64,000 bases of DNA, from NCBI RefSeq assembly GCF_002142155.1, contig NZ_NASD01000003.1, forward strand, positions 62,001-126,000, in the 5' to 3' direction. The position numbers and the translations under genes are program-made. Source of the DNA: Gilliamella apis. Its GTDB lineage: Bacteria; Pseudomonadota; Gammaproteobacteria; Enterobacterales; Orbaceae. Positions 38,035-47,104 of this stretch are shown here, piece by piece. The notes under the pieces were generated by a model. That model searched no databases. It had not been told where the DNA came from and saw only the letters and a list, made by a program, of their open reading frames with translations. Positions within the stretch are counted from its first letter, which is position 1. Each line of letters begins with the position of its first letter.

Positions 38035-39447
38035 CTAAGGATAGACACAAAGTCCGCGGAAGCTTTTATTCAACGTCGGCAAGAACCAAATAATACCAGT
38101 GGCATTGTCACCACTTAGATCAGAACCCTGGGTAATTACAAAATTGTAATCAGCTGTCGCCCAAAAGTAACCTTTGAAGAAGTTAGCACCAGTGTACGTG
38201 TAATCGAACATCGACCCCCATTCCGATAACAATCCTGTACCAATGTGACGACGGACCTTATTATCAGGTGACGAAGGCGTTGCACTTTCTACACCTTGAC
38301 ACACATCTTGACTCTCCCCCCTTCTTGGTTGACAAGTCGCATTAGTTAAATCCCTGACCTTTGGAAGACGGTATCCAATCTTATTACACCAAGATTCCAC
38401 ACTAGAAGAGGTACTTACATAACTACCACGATTAACAAACCACTGCTTTAACACAAATCCATATTTGACCACCGCATTACCACTGCTATCACGACCGACT
38501 AACTCAAATGTCTGCGGTAAAGATGGTTTGTCAATTCTACGTGGATTTTCTGATTGCCATTGCGATTCTGTAGCAACAGGACCCGTTAGGATGACTCGAA
38601 CGTATTGGCGTCCATCAGATAAGATAAGTTCATCGGTCATCGTCGCCGTAATACCACTATGCTTAACCGGCGCCCAAGATAAGGACCGACCAACACCACC
38701 AATATGTAACCAAAAAAACAAATTATGAGCACCAGTAGTCGGGAAGTTTAAACCATAAGACGATGGTGTAACTGACTGTGGTAGAAAACCATACGTCCAG
38801 TCCCAAACGGCAGCAGAAAGACCTCTATCAGTCCACACGGAACCAGGTCTTGCACCACAAATCTTTGGCGTCGTTTCCTTAGGATTAATATAATAAGTGG
38901 CATAACCTGCCGTAAAACGACTTTCATTAGGCACCCCATAACGTGTTTTTAATGTACCTCCACTATTAGATAAGGTTAATTTATATGGCGCTCCTCCACA
39001 AATATCAAGCACTTCATTACGGGCAACAGGTAGATTCCATCTATTGACAATAGATAAACTTAAACTACCGGTAGCGGTTATATCATTAGTACCCTGACCA
39101 TCGCCATCATCATCACCCCAATAATTATACGGTGTGCCAATAAGTGAACTTAATGCAATAGAATTAGTATCCGTCGGTACTAACATGCCAATATCTGCAA
39201 AACTCTGACCAGTAACAGGTAAAGCGATAGGATTAGTTGAACTGGAATTATTGGTTGTGGGAGTAAATCTTCTACCATCAGAAAGGGATATCCCGAGTAG
39301 CGCTTCGGTATTGGTTATCCGGGTACGACCACCATCAAAGGTTAAATATGGGGCTGAGCCATAAATAATATTGGTCGTTTTTGTGGTTAATGCATAATTA
39401 GCAAAAGAGATAGACTGTAAAACAACTACGGTTAATACCAAAACCAT
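38035..39447 (-). CDS. C6: secreted adhesin-like protein, cassette family member
   Basis: 470-aa body with the C1 scaffold. Distinguishing patches: GSVWTDRGLSAAVWDWTYGF, a longer loop around TDELILSDGRQYVRVILTG, and a C-terminal domain with WCNKIGYRLPKVRDLTNATC, HIGTGLLSEW, YFWATADYN and final GLCVYP. The shortest N-terminal extension of the set (30 bases fewer than C1, exactly ten codons). Body ATG without SD. Confidence 0.85.
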   Translation of the reverse strand: MVLVLTVVVLQSISFANYALTTKTTNIIYGSAPYLTFDGGRTRITNTEALLGISLSDGRRFTPTTNNSSSTNPIALPVTGQSFADIGMLVPTDTNSIALSSLIGTPYNYWGDDDGDGQGTNDITATGSLSLSIVNRWNLPVARNEVLDICGGAPYKLTLSNSGGTLKTRYGVPNESRFTAGYATYYINPKETTPKICGARPGSVWTDRGLSAAVWDWTYGFLPQSVTPSSYGLNFPTTGAHNLFFWLHIGGVGRSLSWAPVKHSGITATMTDELILSDGRQYVRVILTGPVATESQWQSENPRRIDKPSLPQTFELVGRDSSGNAVVKYGFVLKQWFVNRGSYVSTSSSVESWCNKIGYRLPKVRDLTNATCQPRRGESQDVCQGVESATPSSPDNKVRRHIGTGLLSEWGSMFDYTYTGANFFKGYFWATADYNFVITQGSDLSGDNATGIIWFLPTLNKSFRGLCVYP

Positions 39448-39565
39448 CGGCCGAGATAAACAGGCTAAACTAAGAAATTTTGGAAATTGTCGAAATAATA
39501 AACTACTGTGAAATAATAAACGATATGAGCTTAACTTTAGAGAGGTGAAATTATAGGTTGGGCAG

Positions 39566-39726
39566 GTTGTGTGTTGTGTGTTGTGTGTTGAAAATTATAA
39601 TCCATATCAGATGTCCTTGTCAATCCAATTTTATGATTTATTTAAAATTTTAAGCCTAATGGCACAAAATTTATCCATTCGTATAAATATGCTATAAAAG
39701 TATAGTGATTGCAAAAAACCATGCAA
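39566..39726 (-). promoter_or_regulatory. C6 upstream switch region
   Basis: TTGCAT (39726-39721), 16 bp, TATACT (39704-39699); SD AAGGA; ATG at 39605; 7-bp repeat (GTTGTGT on plus) at 39566-39590. ATG to body ATG (39447) is 158 bases, again 2 mod 3. Confidence 0.7.
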
Positions 39727-39835
39727 CTTTTTTTGGCGGTTTTATTGTTAACTTTTGTAAAGGTGAATGTAATATTATGTCTTAATTACTTGCTTAAAAC
39801 CGATTTCGGGGAAACTTTAGGGGGATTTTGGCTTT

Positions 39836-40995
39836 AAAAACCCCGTTCGTCAATTTTTTGGGTTCGCTGAGTTTCGGACGTTTTGTTGTTTTGTGGTTAT
39901 TTCTATACGGTGAATACGTCCGAGTTAAGAGGGTTGGCGCCAACCCTCTTTACAATCTCCCGCGGCGACCACGCAAGTGGTCACGATGTGACTGCCTTCC
40001 GCCTGCGTTCGGTCTTAACGCTCCTTGGCAAACATCCATGTTTGCCATGCTAACCTCTCTCAGTTGTCAGCACATTGCCAATGTCGCTAAATAGGAAGCA
40101 CTAAACTTATTTGCCAAAATAAACTTTTATTATTGGAACTAGCTGATGTTATAACTAACGTTAGCGATTTATTGGCGGGATTTTGGCTTCAAAAACCCCT
40201 TTCCTCAAATTTTTTTTGGTTGTTTTAGTTTCGGACGTTTGTTGTTTTGCGGTTGTTTCTATACGGTGATTACGTCCGAGTTAAGAGGGTTGGCGCCAAC
40301 CCTCTTTACAATCTCCCGCGGCGACCACGCAAGTGGTCACTATGTGACTGCCTTCCGCCTTCGTTCGCTCTTAACGCACCGGCTGTGATTTGTTCCTGAC
40401 AAAGCACCGCCTTGCCAAACATCCCTGTTTGCCATGCTAACCTCACTCAGTTGTCAGCACATTGCGAATGTCGCTAAATAAGAAGCACTAAACTAATTTA
40501 TAAAAATAAACGTTTATTATCAGTAATAGCTGATGTTATAACTAACGTTAGCAATTTATTGGATGGATTTTGGCTTTAAAAACCCCGTTCCTCAATTTTT
40601 TTGGTTGTTTGAGTTTCGGACGTTTGTTGTTTTGTGGTTATTTCTATACGGTGATTACGTCCGAGTTAAGAGGGTTGCCGCGAACCCTCTTTACAATCTC
40701 CCGCGGCGACCACGCAAGTGGTCACGATGTGACTACCTTCCGCCTTCGTTCGCTGTTAACGCACCGGCTGTGATTTGTTCCTGACAAAGCACCGCCTTGG
40801 CAAACATCCCTGTTTGCCATGCTAACCTCTCTCAGTTGTCAGCACGTTGCGAATGTCGCTAAATTAAATACACCAAACTTATTTGCCAAAATAAACTCTT
40901 ATGTTTATAGCAAGCTAATTTTAGTTTTAAAACCTATTTCGAAGAAACTTTAGGGGGATTTTTGGGCTTTAAAAACCCCTTTCCTCAAATTTTTT
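39836..40995 (+). repeat. Three tandem modules plus stub at the right edge of the island (39836, 40191, 40578, 40971)
   Basis: Periods 355, 387 and 393 bp. The last entry is only the first 25 bases of another copy, ending at TTTTTTG where unique sequence resumes before the GFA gene. Two tails share GGAACTAGCTGATGTTATAA-type sequence with the copy at 30750. No gene lies among them, so this may be a scar of lost C cassettes. Confidence 0.9.
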
Positions 40996-41102
40996 GTGCT
41001 TTTGTTGAATTATGCTGATCATTTAGCTATCTATAGCTTATTTTAAATTTGCATGTAAAATGTGGTAATAATACAGATATAAATAATATAAGGAAATTAA
41101 TC

Positions 41103-41507
41103 ATGATGACAGGTAACTGCTTATGTGGCGAAATTGTCTATCAACTAAATAGTGATATCAAAGCGATTGTTTTTTGTCACTGTTCACGTTGTCGTAAACA
41201 AACTAGTTCAGCGTTTAATTCTGCCGCACTCATTAACAAGGAAGATTTAACTTTTATCAAAGGGGAAGAAAATATAAAGGTTTTTTCTAGCTTAGGCGTC
41301 AACCGTCATTTTTGTAGTAATTGTGGTTCACATCTATTTTCTAGTCGCGATAATGATAATAGTACTTACCGATTACGTATTGGATTGATTAATGAGCCAA
41401 TTAATGCTGAAAAGCGTATACACATTTATACTGGTTCAAAAGCCAATTGGGATACAATTTGCGGTGGAGATACTGAATATGAGGAAAATATACCACCTAA
41501 ACTGTGA
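41103..41507 (+). CDS. GFA-family (glutathione-dependent formaldehyde-activating-like) zinc protein
   Basis: 134-aa zinc-binding protein of the GFA/CENP-V fold: GNCLCGEIVY, FCHCSRCRKQTSSAF and FCSNCGSHLFS give the expected cysteines. Start at ATG 41103 with AAGGA ten bases upstream; an ATG 54 bases earlier has no ribosome site. Family members act on S-hydroxymethylglutathione or related thiol adducts; the substrate here is unknown. First gene after the repeat island. Confidence 0.85.
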   Translation: MMTGNCLCGEIVYQLNSDIKAIVFCHCSRCRKQTSSAFNSAALINKEDLTFIKGEENIKVFSSLGVNRHFCSNCGSHLFSSRDNDNSTYRLRIGLINEPINAEKRIHIYTGSKANWDTICGGDTEYEENIPPKL

Positions 41508-41594
41508 TCATTCAGTTTCAATTTAAGTTATTATCGGGTTTTAGTTTGTGATTAGATAATGATTAGACTAAAACCTAACATTCCATTTATCAAA

Positions 41595-42044
41595 TTAGTG
41601 ATCTTTCAGTTTTGCGTCTCGTTGCCAATAGCTTTTATGTGCAAAACCAAGTAGATTATTGGTCATCTTAATTTCTTGTAATTGTAGTGACCAAATCGGC
41701 GCTTTCATGACTCTTGCAAAAGGAAAGGCGGAATAATAAAGCTTATAAGCATTGCTAGCTTTATTATCAATGAGTTGTTCAGCTATAGCGCTAAATTGAA
41801 TACCTTGAATTTTGGTTATCGATTTTGGATTAACACTTATAGTACCGGCAACATTTGGATTGTGTAGCATTGCTTGTGCATGTTTGGTTTTTAATTCTGA
41901 TAAGAAATATATACACCAGTTCTCTTTATCAAATACATAGAATGCATTACATGCCCATGGCTGGTTATTAGCTAATATCGCACATAAATTTACTACATGT
42001 TGTTGCTGGATAAATTGCGCGATTTTAGACTCGCTTTTTTTCAT
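41595..42044 (-). CDS. yhbP: UPF0306 / YhbP-like flavin-fold protein
   Basis: 149 aa, related to the pyridoxamine-phosphate-oxidase split-barrel fold. Begins KKSESKIAQFIQQQHVVNLCA and contains NAFYVFDKENWCIYFLSE and PWSLQ-like segments (APIWSLQLQEIKMTNN). Starts 11 bases after ubiX on the same strand, so probably co-transcribed. Function uncharacterised. Confidence 0.85.
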   Translation of the reverse strand: MKKSESKIAQFIQQQHVVNLCAILANNQPWACNAFYVFDKENWCIYFLSELKTKHAQAMLHNPNVAGTISVNPKSITKIQGIQFSAIAEQLIDNKASNAYKLYYSAFPFARVMKAPIWSLQLQEIKMTNNLLGFAHKSYWQRDAKLKDH

Positions 42045-42055
42045 GATATTACTGT

Positions 42056-42649
42056 TTATTCAGGTTTTTGATTAAGATGCATATCTTCACCCCAGCGAGG
42101 TAAACAAGGTACATTAATATCAAACAGATCAAGCGCTCTAGCAACACTATGGGTAATAATATCATCCACACTTTCAATGTGTTGATATAACGCAGGAACT
42201 GGCGGAAAAATAATTCCTCCCATTAAAGTCACCGCTTCCATATTTTTAATATGACCTAAATGTAATGGCGCTTCTCGCGTCATTAAAACTAATCGACGCC
42301 GCTCTTTCAATACCACATCTGCCGCTCGAGTAAGTAAATTATCTGATAAACTATTTGCTATAGCTGAAAGTGTTCGCATTGAACATGGTGCAACTAACAT
42401 TCCCATGGTTTTAAATGAGCCACTCGCAATTGCAGCGCCAATATTATCGATCGCATATACAACATCTGCTAACGATTGCAATTGAGTTAATTGTGATTGC
42501 GAATGTTCATAATGACCGGTGATTTTTGCCGCTTTTGATACCACTAAATGAGTTTGAATATCCATTGGTTTTAATAGTTCTAAAGCTTTAATTCCATAAG
42601 CAAAGCCTGTAGCACCACTTATGCCAATTACTATCCTTTTCGCAGCCAT
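42056..42649 (-). CDS. ubiX: Flavin prenyltransferase UbiX
   Basis: Makes prenylated FMN, the cofactor of UbiD-type decarboxylases. 197 aa with [17 protein letters not shown] (FMN/prenyl-phosphate binding), [49 protein letters not shown] and PPVPALYQ, all typical. SD AGGA before ATG. No ubiD gene in the window. It could serve ubiquinone synthesis or a phenolic-acid decarboxylase. Confidence 0.92.
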   Translation of the reverse strand: MAAKRIVIGISGATGFAYGIKALELLKPMDIQTHLVVSKAAKITGHYEHSQSQLTQLQSLADVVYAIDNIGAAIASGSFKTMGMLVAPCSMRTLSAIANSLSDNLLTRAADVVLKERRRLVLMTREAPLHLGHIKNMEAVTLMGGIIFPPVPALYQHIESVDDIITHSVARALDLFDINVPCLPRWGEDMHLNQKPE

Positions 42650-42776
42650 ATTTATTCCTGTTATTTAATTGAATCTAAACGCTTGTTGATTAGTGTAGCT
42701 TAAAATAACATAGTCTAGATAACAATATTATAAATCGATGGGATGGTTAAAATATCTTTTCAGATAGAGAGAAGTG

Positions 42777-42806
42777 AATACCGCTAACCAAAATGTTAGC
42801 GGTATT
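42777..42806 (-). terminator. Hairpin after the DUF4432 gene
   Basis: Perfect 12-bp stem AATACCGCTAAC / GTTAGCGGTATT with loop of 6, beginning 10 bases after the stop. The following bases on the minus strand are not T-rich, so termination may need other factors. Confidence 0.55.
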
Positions 42807-42816
42807 TATGAATGAC

Positions 42817-44025
42817 TTACTCTTTTGCCATAGGTTCTTCAACAACTTTGGTTTTTTGACTTCCTTGGATGGCTTTTATTTTAGCATCATAGTTTGCTAC
42901 GTCTTCTTTGTTTGACAATAGGCTATAAGTTAAAACAAATTCTGTGCTTTTTCCGGCTTCTAATTTACGTACGCGTTTTTGTTCACGTTCAATTGTAACT
43001 GGATAAGCAAAACTTGTTCCTGGTTCAATACCAGTCACATAACCTTGTTTAACTGTATCAGTATTTTTCCATAGTGTTAGCACAGGTAATTGTTGAGTAT
43101 TAAAAGCAATCCCAACCCCTTTATCACTTGCATTGTTGGTCAACATAACTTGAGTTTGATTATTTGCATCTGAATAAGGGAAAATGTTATACACCATTTC
43201 ATCAAAGTCTTTAGTTGGTCCTAGATAAGTTTGCCAATTTTTAAGACCAGTTGCAGCGTATTCATTGAAAGGTGAGATTTCTTTAACTGGAGCAACAAAT
43301 TTAGCTCCTTCTTCTAAAATTGGCGTACCAAAATTACTGTGATAAATAATTTGATAATCACGATCATAATCGCTCAAATTAGTTAGGATGTCATGTACGG
43401 TAAATTCTTTGCTACCAGGAACATGTTGGATAGCAACCCAAGTTTCAAAATTGCTCTTTTTGAAAGTATTTTCTTTAATTAGCCCTTTGATAGTAATCGT
43501 ATAAGGAGCTTGATCTTCAACTTCAACATATAATTTCGATACAGGAGTATTTTGTGCACGACCATGAAGTGTATACATCATACCATCAGCTTGTACAGCG
43601 TGACCGGTCCATTCAAAGCCACAGCGAACCATCATTTCGTTAAAGCCATCTAGCCAACCAAGACCACCACGGCTTTCTAAATTCATATATTTAGGATTAA
43701 CAACCTCTTTAACTGGTGAATCCCAACCTAAACGAATCCCATCTCCTTCAACTTTTACGATACCTAAACCACGTGTTGGACTTAAGCTAATCGTTAAGCC
43801 TTCACTTTTAACAGTTAATAGTTCAGAACCTTCTTGTTTACCACCTTTGAGAATTAGATTTTGAACAGTAAAAGGAGGTGCATCAGGACTAACATCTTTG
43901 TTTGTAATATACCAATTGCCTTTTTGAAGGCTTTTTTCATCATCAGTGACTAAAAAATCTTTTGCACTGGCGGAATATGAAACTAAGCCGAGTAAAATAG
44001 CTAATGATGTATGTTTAATTTTCAT
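42817..44025 (-). CDS. Secreted DUF4432-family (aldose-epimerase-like) protein
   Basis: 402 aa with a signal peptide (LAILLGLVSYSASA), so periplasmic. The body resembles the DUF4432 beta-sandwich related to aldose 1-epimerases: LSPTRGLGIVKVEGDGIRLG, GGLGWLDGFNEMMVRCG, IIYHSNFGTPIL and YVTGIEPGTSF. Most relatives are cytoplasmic; the export signal is notable. Sugar substrate unknown. SD AAGGA precedes ATG. Single gene. Confidence 0.85.
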   Translation of the reverse strand: MKIKHTSLAILLGLVSYSASAKDFLVTDDEKSLQKGNWYITNKDVSPDAPPFTVQNLILKGGKQEGSELLTVKSEGLTISLSPTRGLGIVKVEGDGIRLGWDSPVKEVVNPKYMNLESRGGLGWLDGFNEMMVRCGFEWTGHAVQADGMMYTLHGRAQNTPVSKLYVEVEDQAPYTITIKGLIKENTFKKSNFETWVAIQHVPGSKEFTVHDILTNLSDYDRDYQIIYHSNFGTPILEEGAKFVAPVKEISPFNEYAATGLKNWQTYLGPTKDFDEMVYNIFPYSDANNQTQVMLTNNASDKGVGIAFNTQQLPVLTLWKNTDTVKQGYVTGIEPGTSFAYPVTIEREQKRVRKLEAGKSTEFVLTYSLLSNKEDVANYDAKIKAIQGSQKTKVVEEPMAKE

Positions 44026-44120
44026 GAGATTAATTCCTTATAATAATTTATATTTTTGCACATCATAATATGAGTATTATTTTCCGATAGTATAATATCT
44101 ATAAAAATGCACAAGTAAAT

Positions 44121-44699
44121 TTAATGATTTGGTCTTACTTGTCCTGCTTTCCAGTGTTTTCGACAAACAGAATGATACTCACTGTCACCAAGATGTATAG
44201 AATTTCCAAATTTGACTATTTGCCCATTTTCACCTTCTAAAAGGATCATGGTAGCTTTTTTGCCACACCAACAAACAGTTTTAAGTTCCCTATAATTGTC
44301 AGCAATTTCTAATAAGGTTTTCGAACCTTCAAATAAATGCCCCATATAGTCTGTTTTTAATCCAAAAAACATCATAGGAACACCATATTCATCACAAACA
44401 TCAGATAATTTCCAGATGGTATTAGATGATAAAAACTGACTTTCATCAATTAAAATACATGCGTAATTATTTTGTTTGATATGCTCAATTATGCCATCCA
44501 CTGTGTTATCGTCAAGTTGTAATGCTTTTTTACGTAAGCCAAGTCGAGATACGATCTCAACAGCAGAATCTCGAGTATCGACCGAAGATTTAAGCAATAG
44601 TGTTTGCATATTATTACTTAAGTAATTATGGTCGATTTGCAGTAATTCGGTAGATTTTCCAGCGTTCATTACGCCATAAATATAATAAATTTTTGACAA
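44121..44699 (-). CDS. tdk: Thymidine kinase
   Basis: Salvages thymidine to dTMP. 192 aa, type II family: P-loop MNAGKST near residue 11, DESQF near 82, lasso region and zinc cysteines VCWCGKKA ... CRKHW. The start codon appears to be TTG (MSKIYYIYG), which aligns with the family N-terminus; no ATG is available before the P-loop. Single gene. Confidence 0.93.
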   Translation of the reverse strand: MSKIYYIYGVMNAGKSTELLQIDHNYLSNNMQTLLLKSSVDTRDSAVEIVSRLGLRKKALQLDDNTVDGIIEHIKQNNYACILIDESQFLSSNTIWKLSDVCDEYGVPMMFFGLKTDYMGHLFEGSKTLLEIADNYRELKTVCWCGKKATMILLEGENGQIVKFGNSIHLGDSEYHSVCRKHWKAGQVRPNH

Positions 44700-44746
44700 A
44701 ATCAGCGTCTCAAAAAGTTAAATATTTATTTCCTATATTAGGAAAT

Positions 44747-44775
44747 AAAAGGTAAGTTATTCTACTTACCTTTTT
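44747..44775. terminator. Terminator between gpmA and tdk
   Basis: 11-bp stem AAAAGGTAAGT / ACTTACCTTTT with a 6-base loop, 13 bases after the gpmA stop (minus strand). Symmetric enough to work on both strands. Confidence 0.8.
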
Positions 44776-44787
44776 GATTGATTAATA

Positions 44788-45540
44788 CTATTTTGCTTTA
44801 CCTTGGTTAGCTACCGCTGCTTGTTTAGCGGCGATTTCATCAGCATTACCTAAGTAATAGTGTTTAACAACTTTCATGTTGTCATCGAATTCATAAACTA
44901 ATGGTACACCAGTTGGGATGTTTAGATCGATAATATCATCATCACTGATGTTATCTAAATGTTTAACTAGCGCACGAAGTGAGTTACCGTGAGCTGCGAT
45001 AATTACACGTTCACCTTTAGCAACACGTGGAGCAATAGTTGATTCCCAATAAGGAAGTACACGTTTAATCGTTAAAGCTAAGCTTTCAGTTAAAGGTAAT
45101 TCTGATTCAGGTAATTTGCTATAACGTGAATCATGACCAGGGAAACGCTCATCTGATTTTTCAAGTGCTGGAGGAGTAATTGCAAAACCACGACGCCATA
45201 ATTTAACTTGCTCATCACCATATTTAGCAGCAGTTTCAGCTTTATTTAGACCTTGTAGCGCACCATAATGACGTTCATTTAATTTCCAGCTTTTTTCAAC
45301 CGGTAACCATGCTTGATCAACTGCATCTAAAACGTGCCATAATGTGTGAATTGCACGTTTTAAAACAGAAGTATATGCATAATCAAATTCGAAACCTTCT
45401 TGTTTTAGCAATTGACCTGCTTCTGCAGCTTCTTTATTACCTTTGTCAGATAAATCAACATCAGTCCAACCACAAAAACGGTTTTCTTGATTCCACACGC
45501 TTTCTCCGTGACGAATAAGAACTAATTTTTTTACTGCCAT
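44788..45540 (-). CDS. gpmA: 2,3-bisphosphoglycerate-dependent phosphoglycerate mutase
   Basis: Glycolytic interconversion of 3- and 2-phosphoglycerate. 250 aa, the E. coli length. Catalytic RHGES at residue 10, [24 protein letters not shown], and the second His in [22 protein letters not shown] before ATG. Single gene with terminator. Confidence 0.96.
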   Translation of the reverse strand: MAVKKLVLIRHGESVWNQENRFCGWTDVDLSDKGNKEAAEAGQLLKQEGFEFDYAYTSVLKRAIHTLWHVLDAVDQAWLPVEKSWKLNERHYGALQGLNKAETAAKYGDEQVKLWRRGFAITPPALEKSDERFPGHDSRYSKLPESELPLTESLALTIKRVLPYWESTIAPRVAKGERVIIAAHGNSLRALVKHLDNISDDDIIDLNIPTGVPLVYEFDDNMKVVKHYYLGNADEIAAKQAAVANQGKAK

Positions 45541-45669
45541 GAATATAACTCCTTAGTTACGTAAAATAAAATGGTTAAATCAATTTGGTTTGCACTAAAA
45601 CACATGATTAATTAGTGTGTTATTACTTATTAATTGGTTATAAGCCTCTATATCACTTTAAAATACTGA

Positions 45670-46731
45670 TTAATTTGTTGATAAGTATTTTAATGGATCG
45701 ACTGATTGTGCTTTATAACGAATTTCAAAATGTAATCTTACTGATGAAGTTCCTGTTGCTCCCATCGTTGCAATTTGTTCACCAGCACGAACATTTTGTT
45801 GTTCTTTAACTAAAATAGTTTGGTTATGTGCATACGCGGTTAAATAGTCATCGTTATGTTTTATAATAATTAAATTACCATAGCCCGGTAAGGCATTCCC
45901 TGAATAAACCACTCGACCGTTAGCAGCGGCAACGACTTTGGTACCTAAAGTACCTGAAATATCAATCCCTTTGCTAGCATTAGAAAATTTTTCAATGATT
46001 TTACCTTGTGCAGGCCATTGCCATACAATATTAGCTACGTTAGATGTGGTTGGTAACTTGGTTGGCTCTGTGGCTGTGGTATCAACAGGTTCAGTTACCG
46101 TTTCGGTAGTTTGAATCGTATTGGTTGGTTTATCTTTACCCGAGGTTGTGGTTGTAGTTGTTGTAACTGTGGTTACAACTGGTTTAGTTTTGGTAGTGGT
46201 ATTAGTCGCTGAACCATAATTACCAGCTGCAACAACTTGCGCTGTAGAAGTGGTTTTTTTAGTTTCAACCACCGTTGTACCACCACTGACATCTAACACT
46301 TGACCAACATTTACCGCGAATGGTTCTTTAATGTTATTTTTAGCAGCCAAGGCACGATAATCATTACCCGTTACCCACGCAATATAAAAAAGTGTATCAC
46401 CTCGTTTAACAGTATAGGTATCGCCTTGATAACCACCTTTAGGAATATCATTGTAGTTACGATTATAAACAATGCGCTCATTAGAGGTAACCACACTTTG
46501 ACTATCTCTATTGCTATTGGATGTTACTGTCGAGTGAGATGCTGGTGTTGATGATGAATAAATTTGTGACGAAGAACGTGAACCAGTAGAAATATTTGTC
46601 GGTGGTTTTGAATATACCGACGAGCTAGAACGACTGGAAGAGTTAGAAATATCTTCAATTTCAGCTGGATTAGTTTGTGTACATGCGGAGATCATCAAAC
46701 TTAAACAACTTAATGTGAGAATTTTTTTCAC
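45670..46731 (-). CDS. nlpD: NlpD-like murein hydrolase activator lipoprotein
   Basis: Outer-membrane lipoprotein that activates an amidase during cell separation. Lipobox MISAC, a Ser/Thr-rich linker, a LysM domain (YTVKRGDTLFYIAWVTGNDY), another low-complexity stretch, and a C-terminal LytM domain (GIDISGTLGTKVVAAANGRV, LHFEIRYKAQSVDPLKYL). As in E. coli NlpD, the first metal-ligand His is absent (SKGIDI), so it is regulatory rather than catalytic. GTG at 46731 has AAAGG seven bases before it; an ATG at 46746 lacks one. Unlike E. coli it is not next to rpoS. Confidence 0.92.
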   Translation of the reverse strand: MKKILTLSCLSLMISACTQTNPAEIEDISNSSSRSSSSVYSKPPTNISTGSRSSSQIYSSSTPASHSTVTSNSNRDSQSVVTSNERIVYNRNYNDIPKGGYQGDTYTVKRGDTLFYIAWVTGNDYRALAAKNNIKEPFAVNVGQVLDVSGGTTVVETKKTTSTAQVVAAGNYGSATNTTTKTKPVVTTVTTTTTTTSGKDKPTNTIQTTETVTEPVDTTATEPTKLPTTSNVANIVWQWPAQGKIIEKFSNASKGIDISGTLGTKVVAAANGRVVYSGNALPGYGNLIIIKHNDDYLTAYAHNQTILVKEQQNVRAGEQIATMGATGTSSVRLHFEIRYKAQSVDPLKYLSTN

Positions 46732-46746
46732 AATAACACCTTTCAT

Positions 46747-47104
46747 TAATTTATATTATTTTGTTATGCACATTTTATCGTTTTTACAACAAAAAGCTAT
46801 TATATTAATTACTTGTAAAGTAAATCAATAAAATCACTGGCAAAAATGTACAATTCTTGAGTAAAAGCTATAAATTCATCTCATTTGATGGCTAATTATT
46901 CGCAGTATTTCCAAATAACTATCGTATTCTAACTAACCGATTATACGACCGAATAAATATCATTAGCACAAAAAAGCATTTCAGCCATATTTTTGGCCGA
47001 TAATGATTAATACTAATTTCATGATAATGAGTATATACAATAAAACAAGGTTTGGTATAGTATATTTAATGCCTTACTACAAAATTTACAGTGATCAAAA
47101 TAGA
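46747..47104. other. Divergent promoter region between nlpD and rsmI
   Basis: AT-rich, with no RNA gene or repeat seen. An in-frame extension of rsmI to an ATG at 47003 exists, but its residues do not look like the family N-terminus. Confidence 0.4.

Noticed and set aside
17490-39447. Diversity-generating retroelement acting on the variable C-termini
   Set aside because: No reverse transcriptase or template repeat is visible in the window, and differences between paralogs are not limited to adenine positions.
16341-40995. Integron-style cassette array with modules as attC sites
   Set aside because: No integrase, no conserved core-site pairs flanking each cassette, and the modules have five hairpins rather than one imperfect attC fold.
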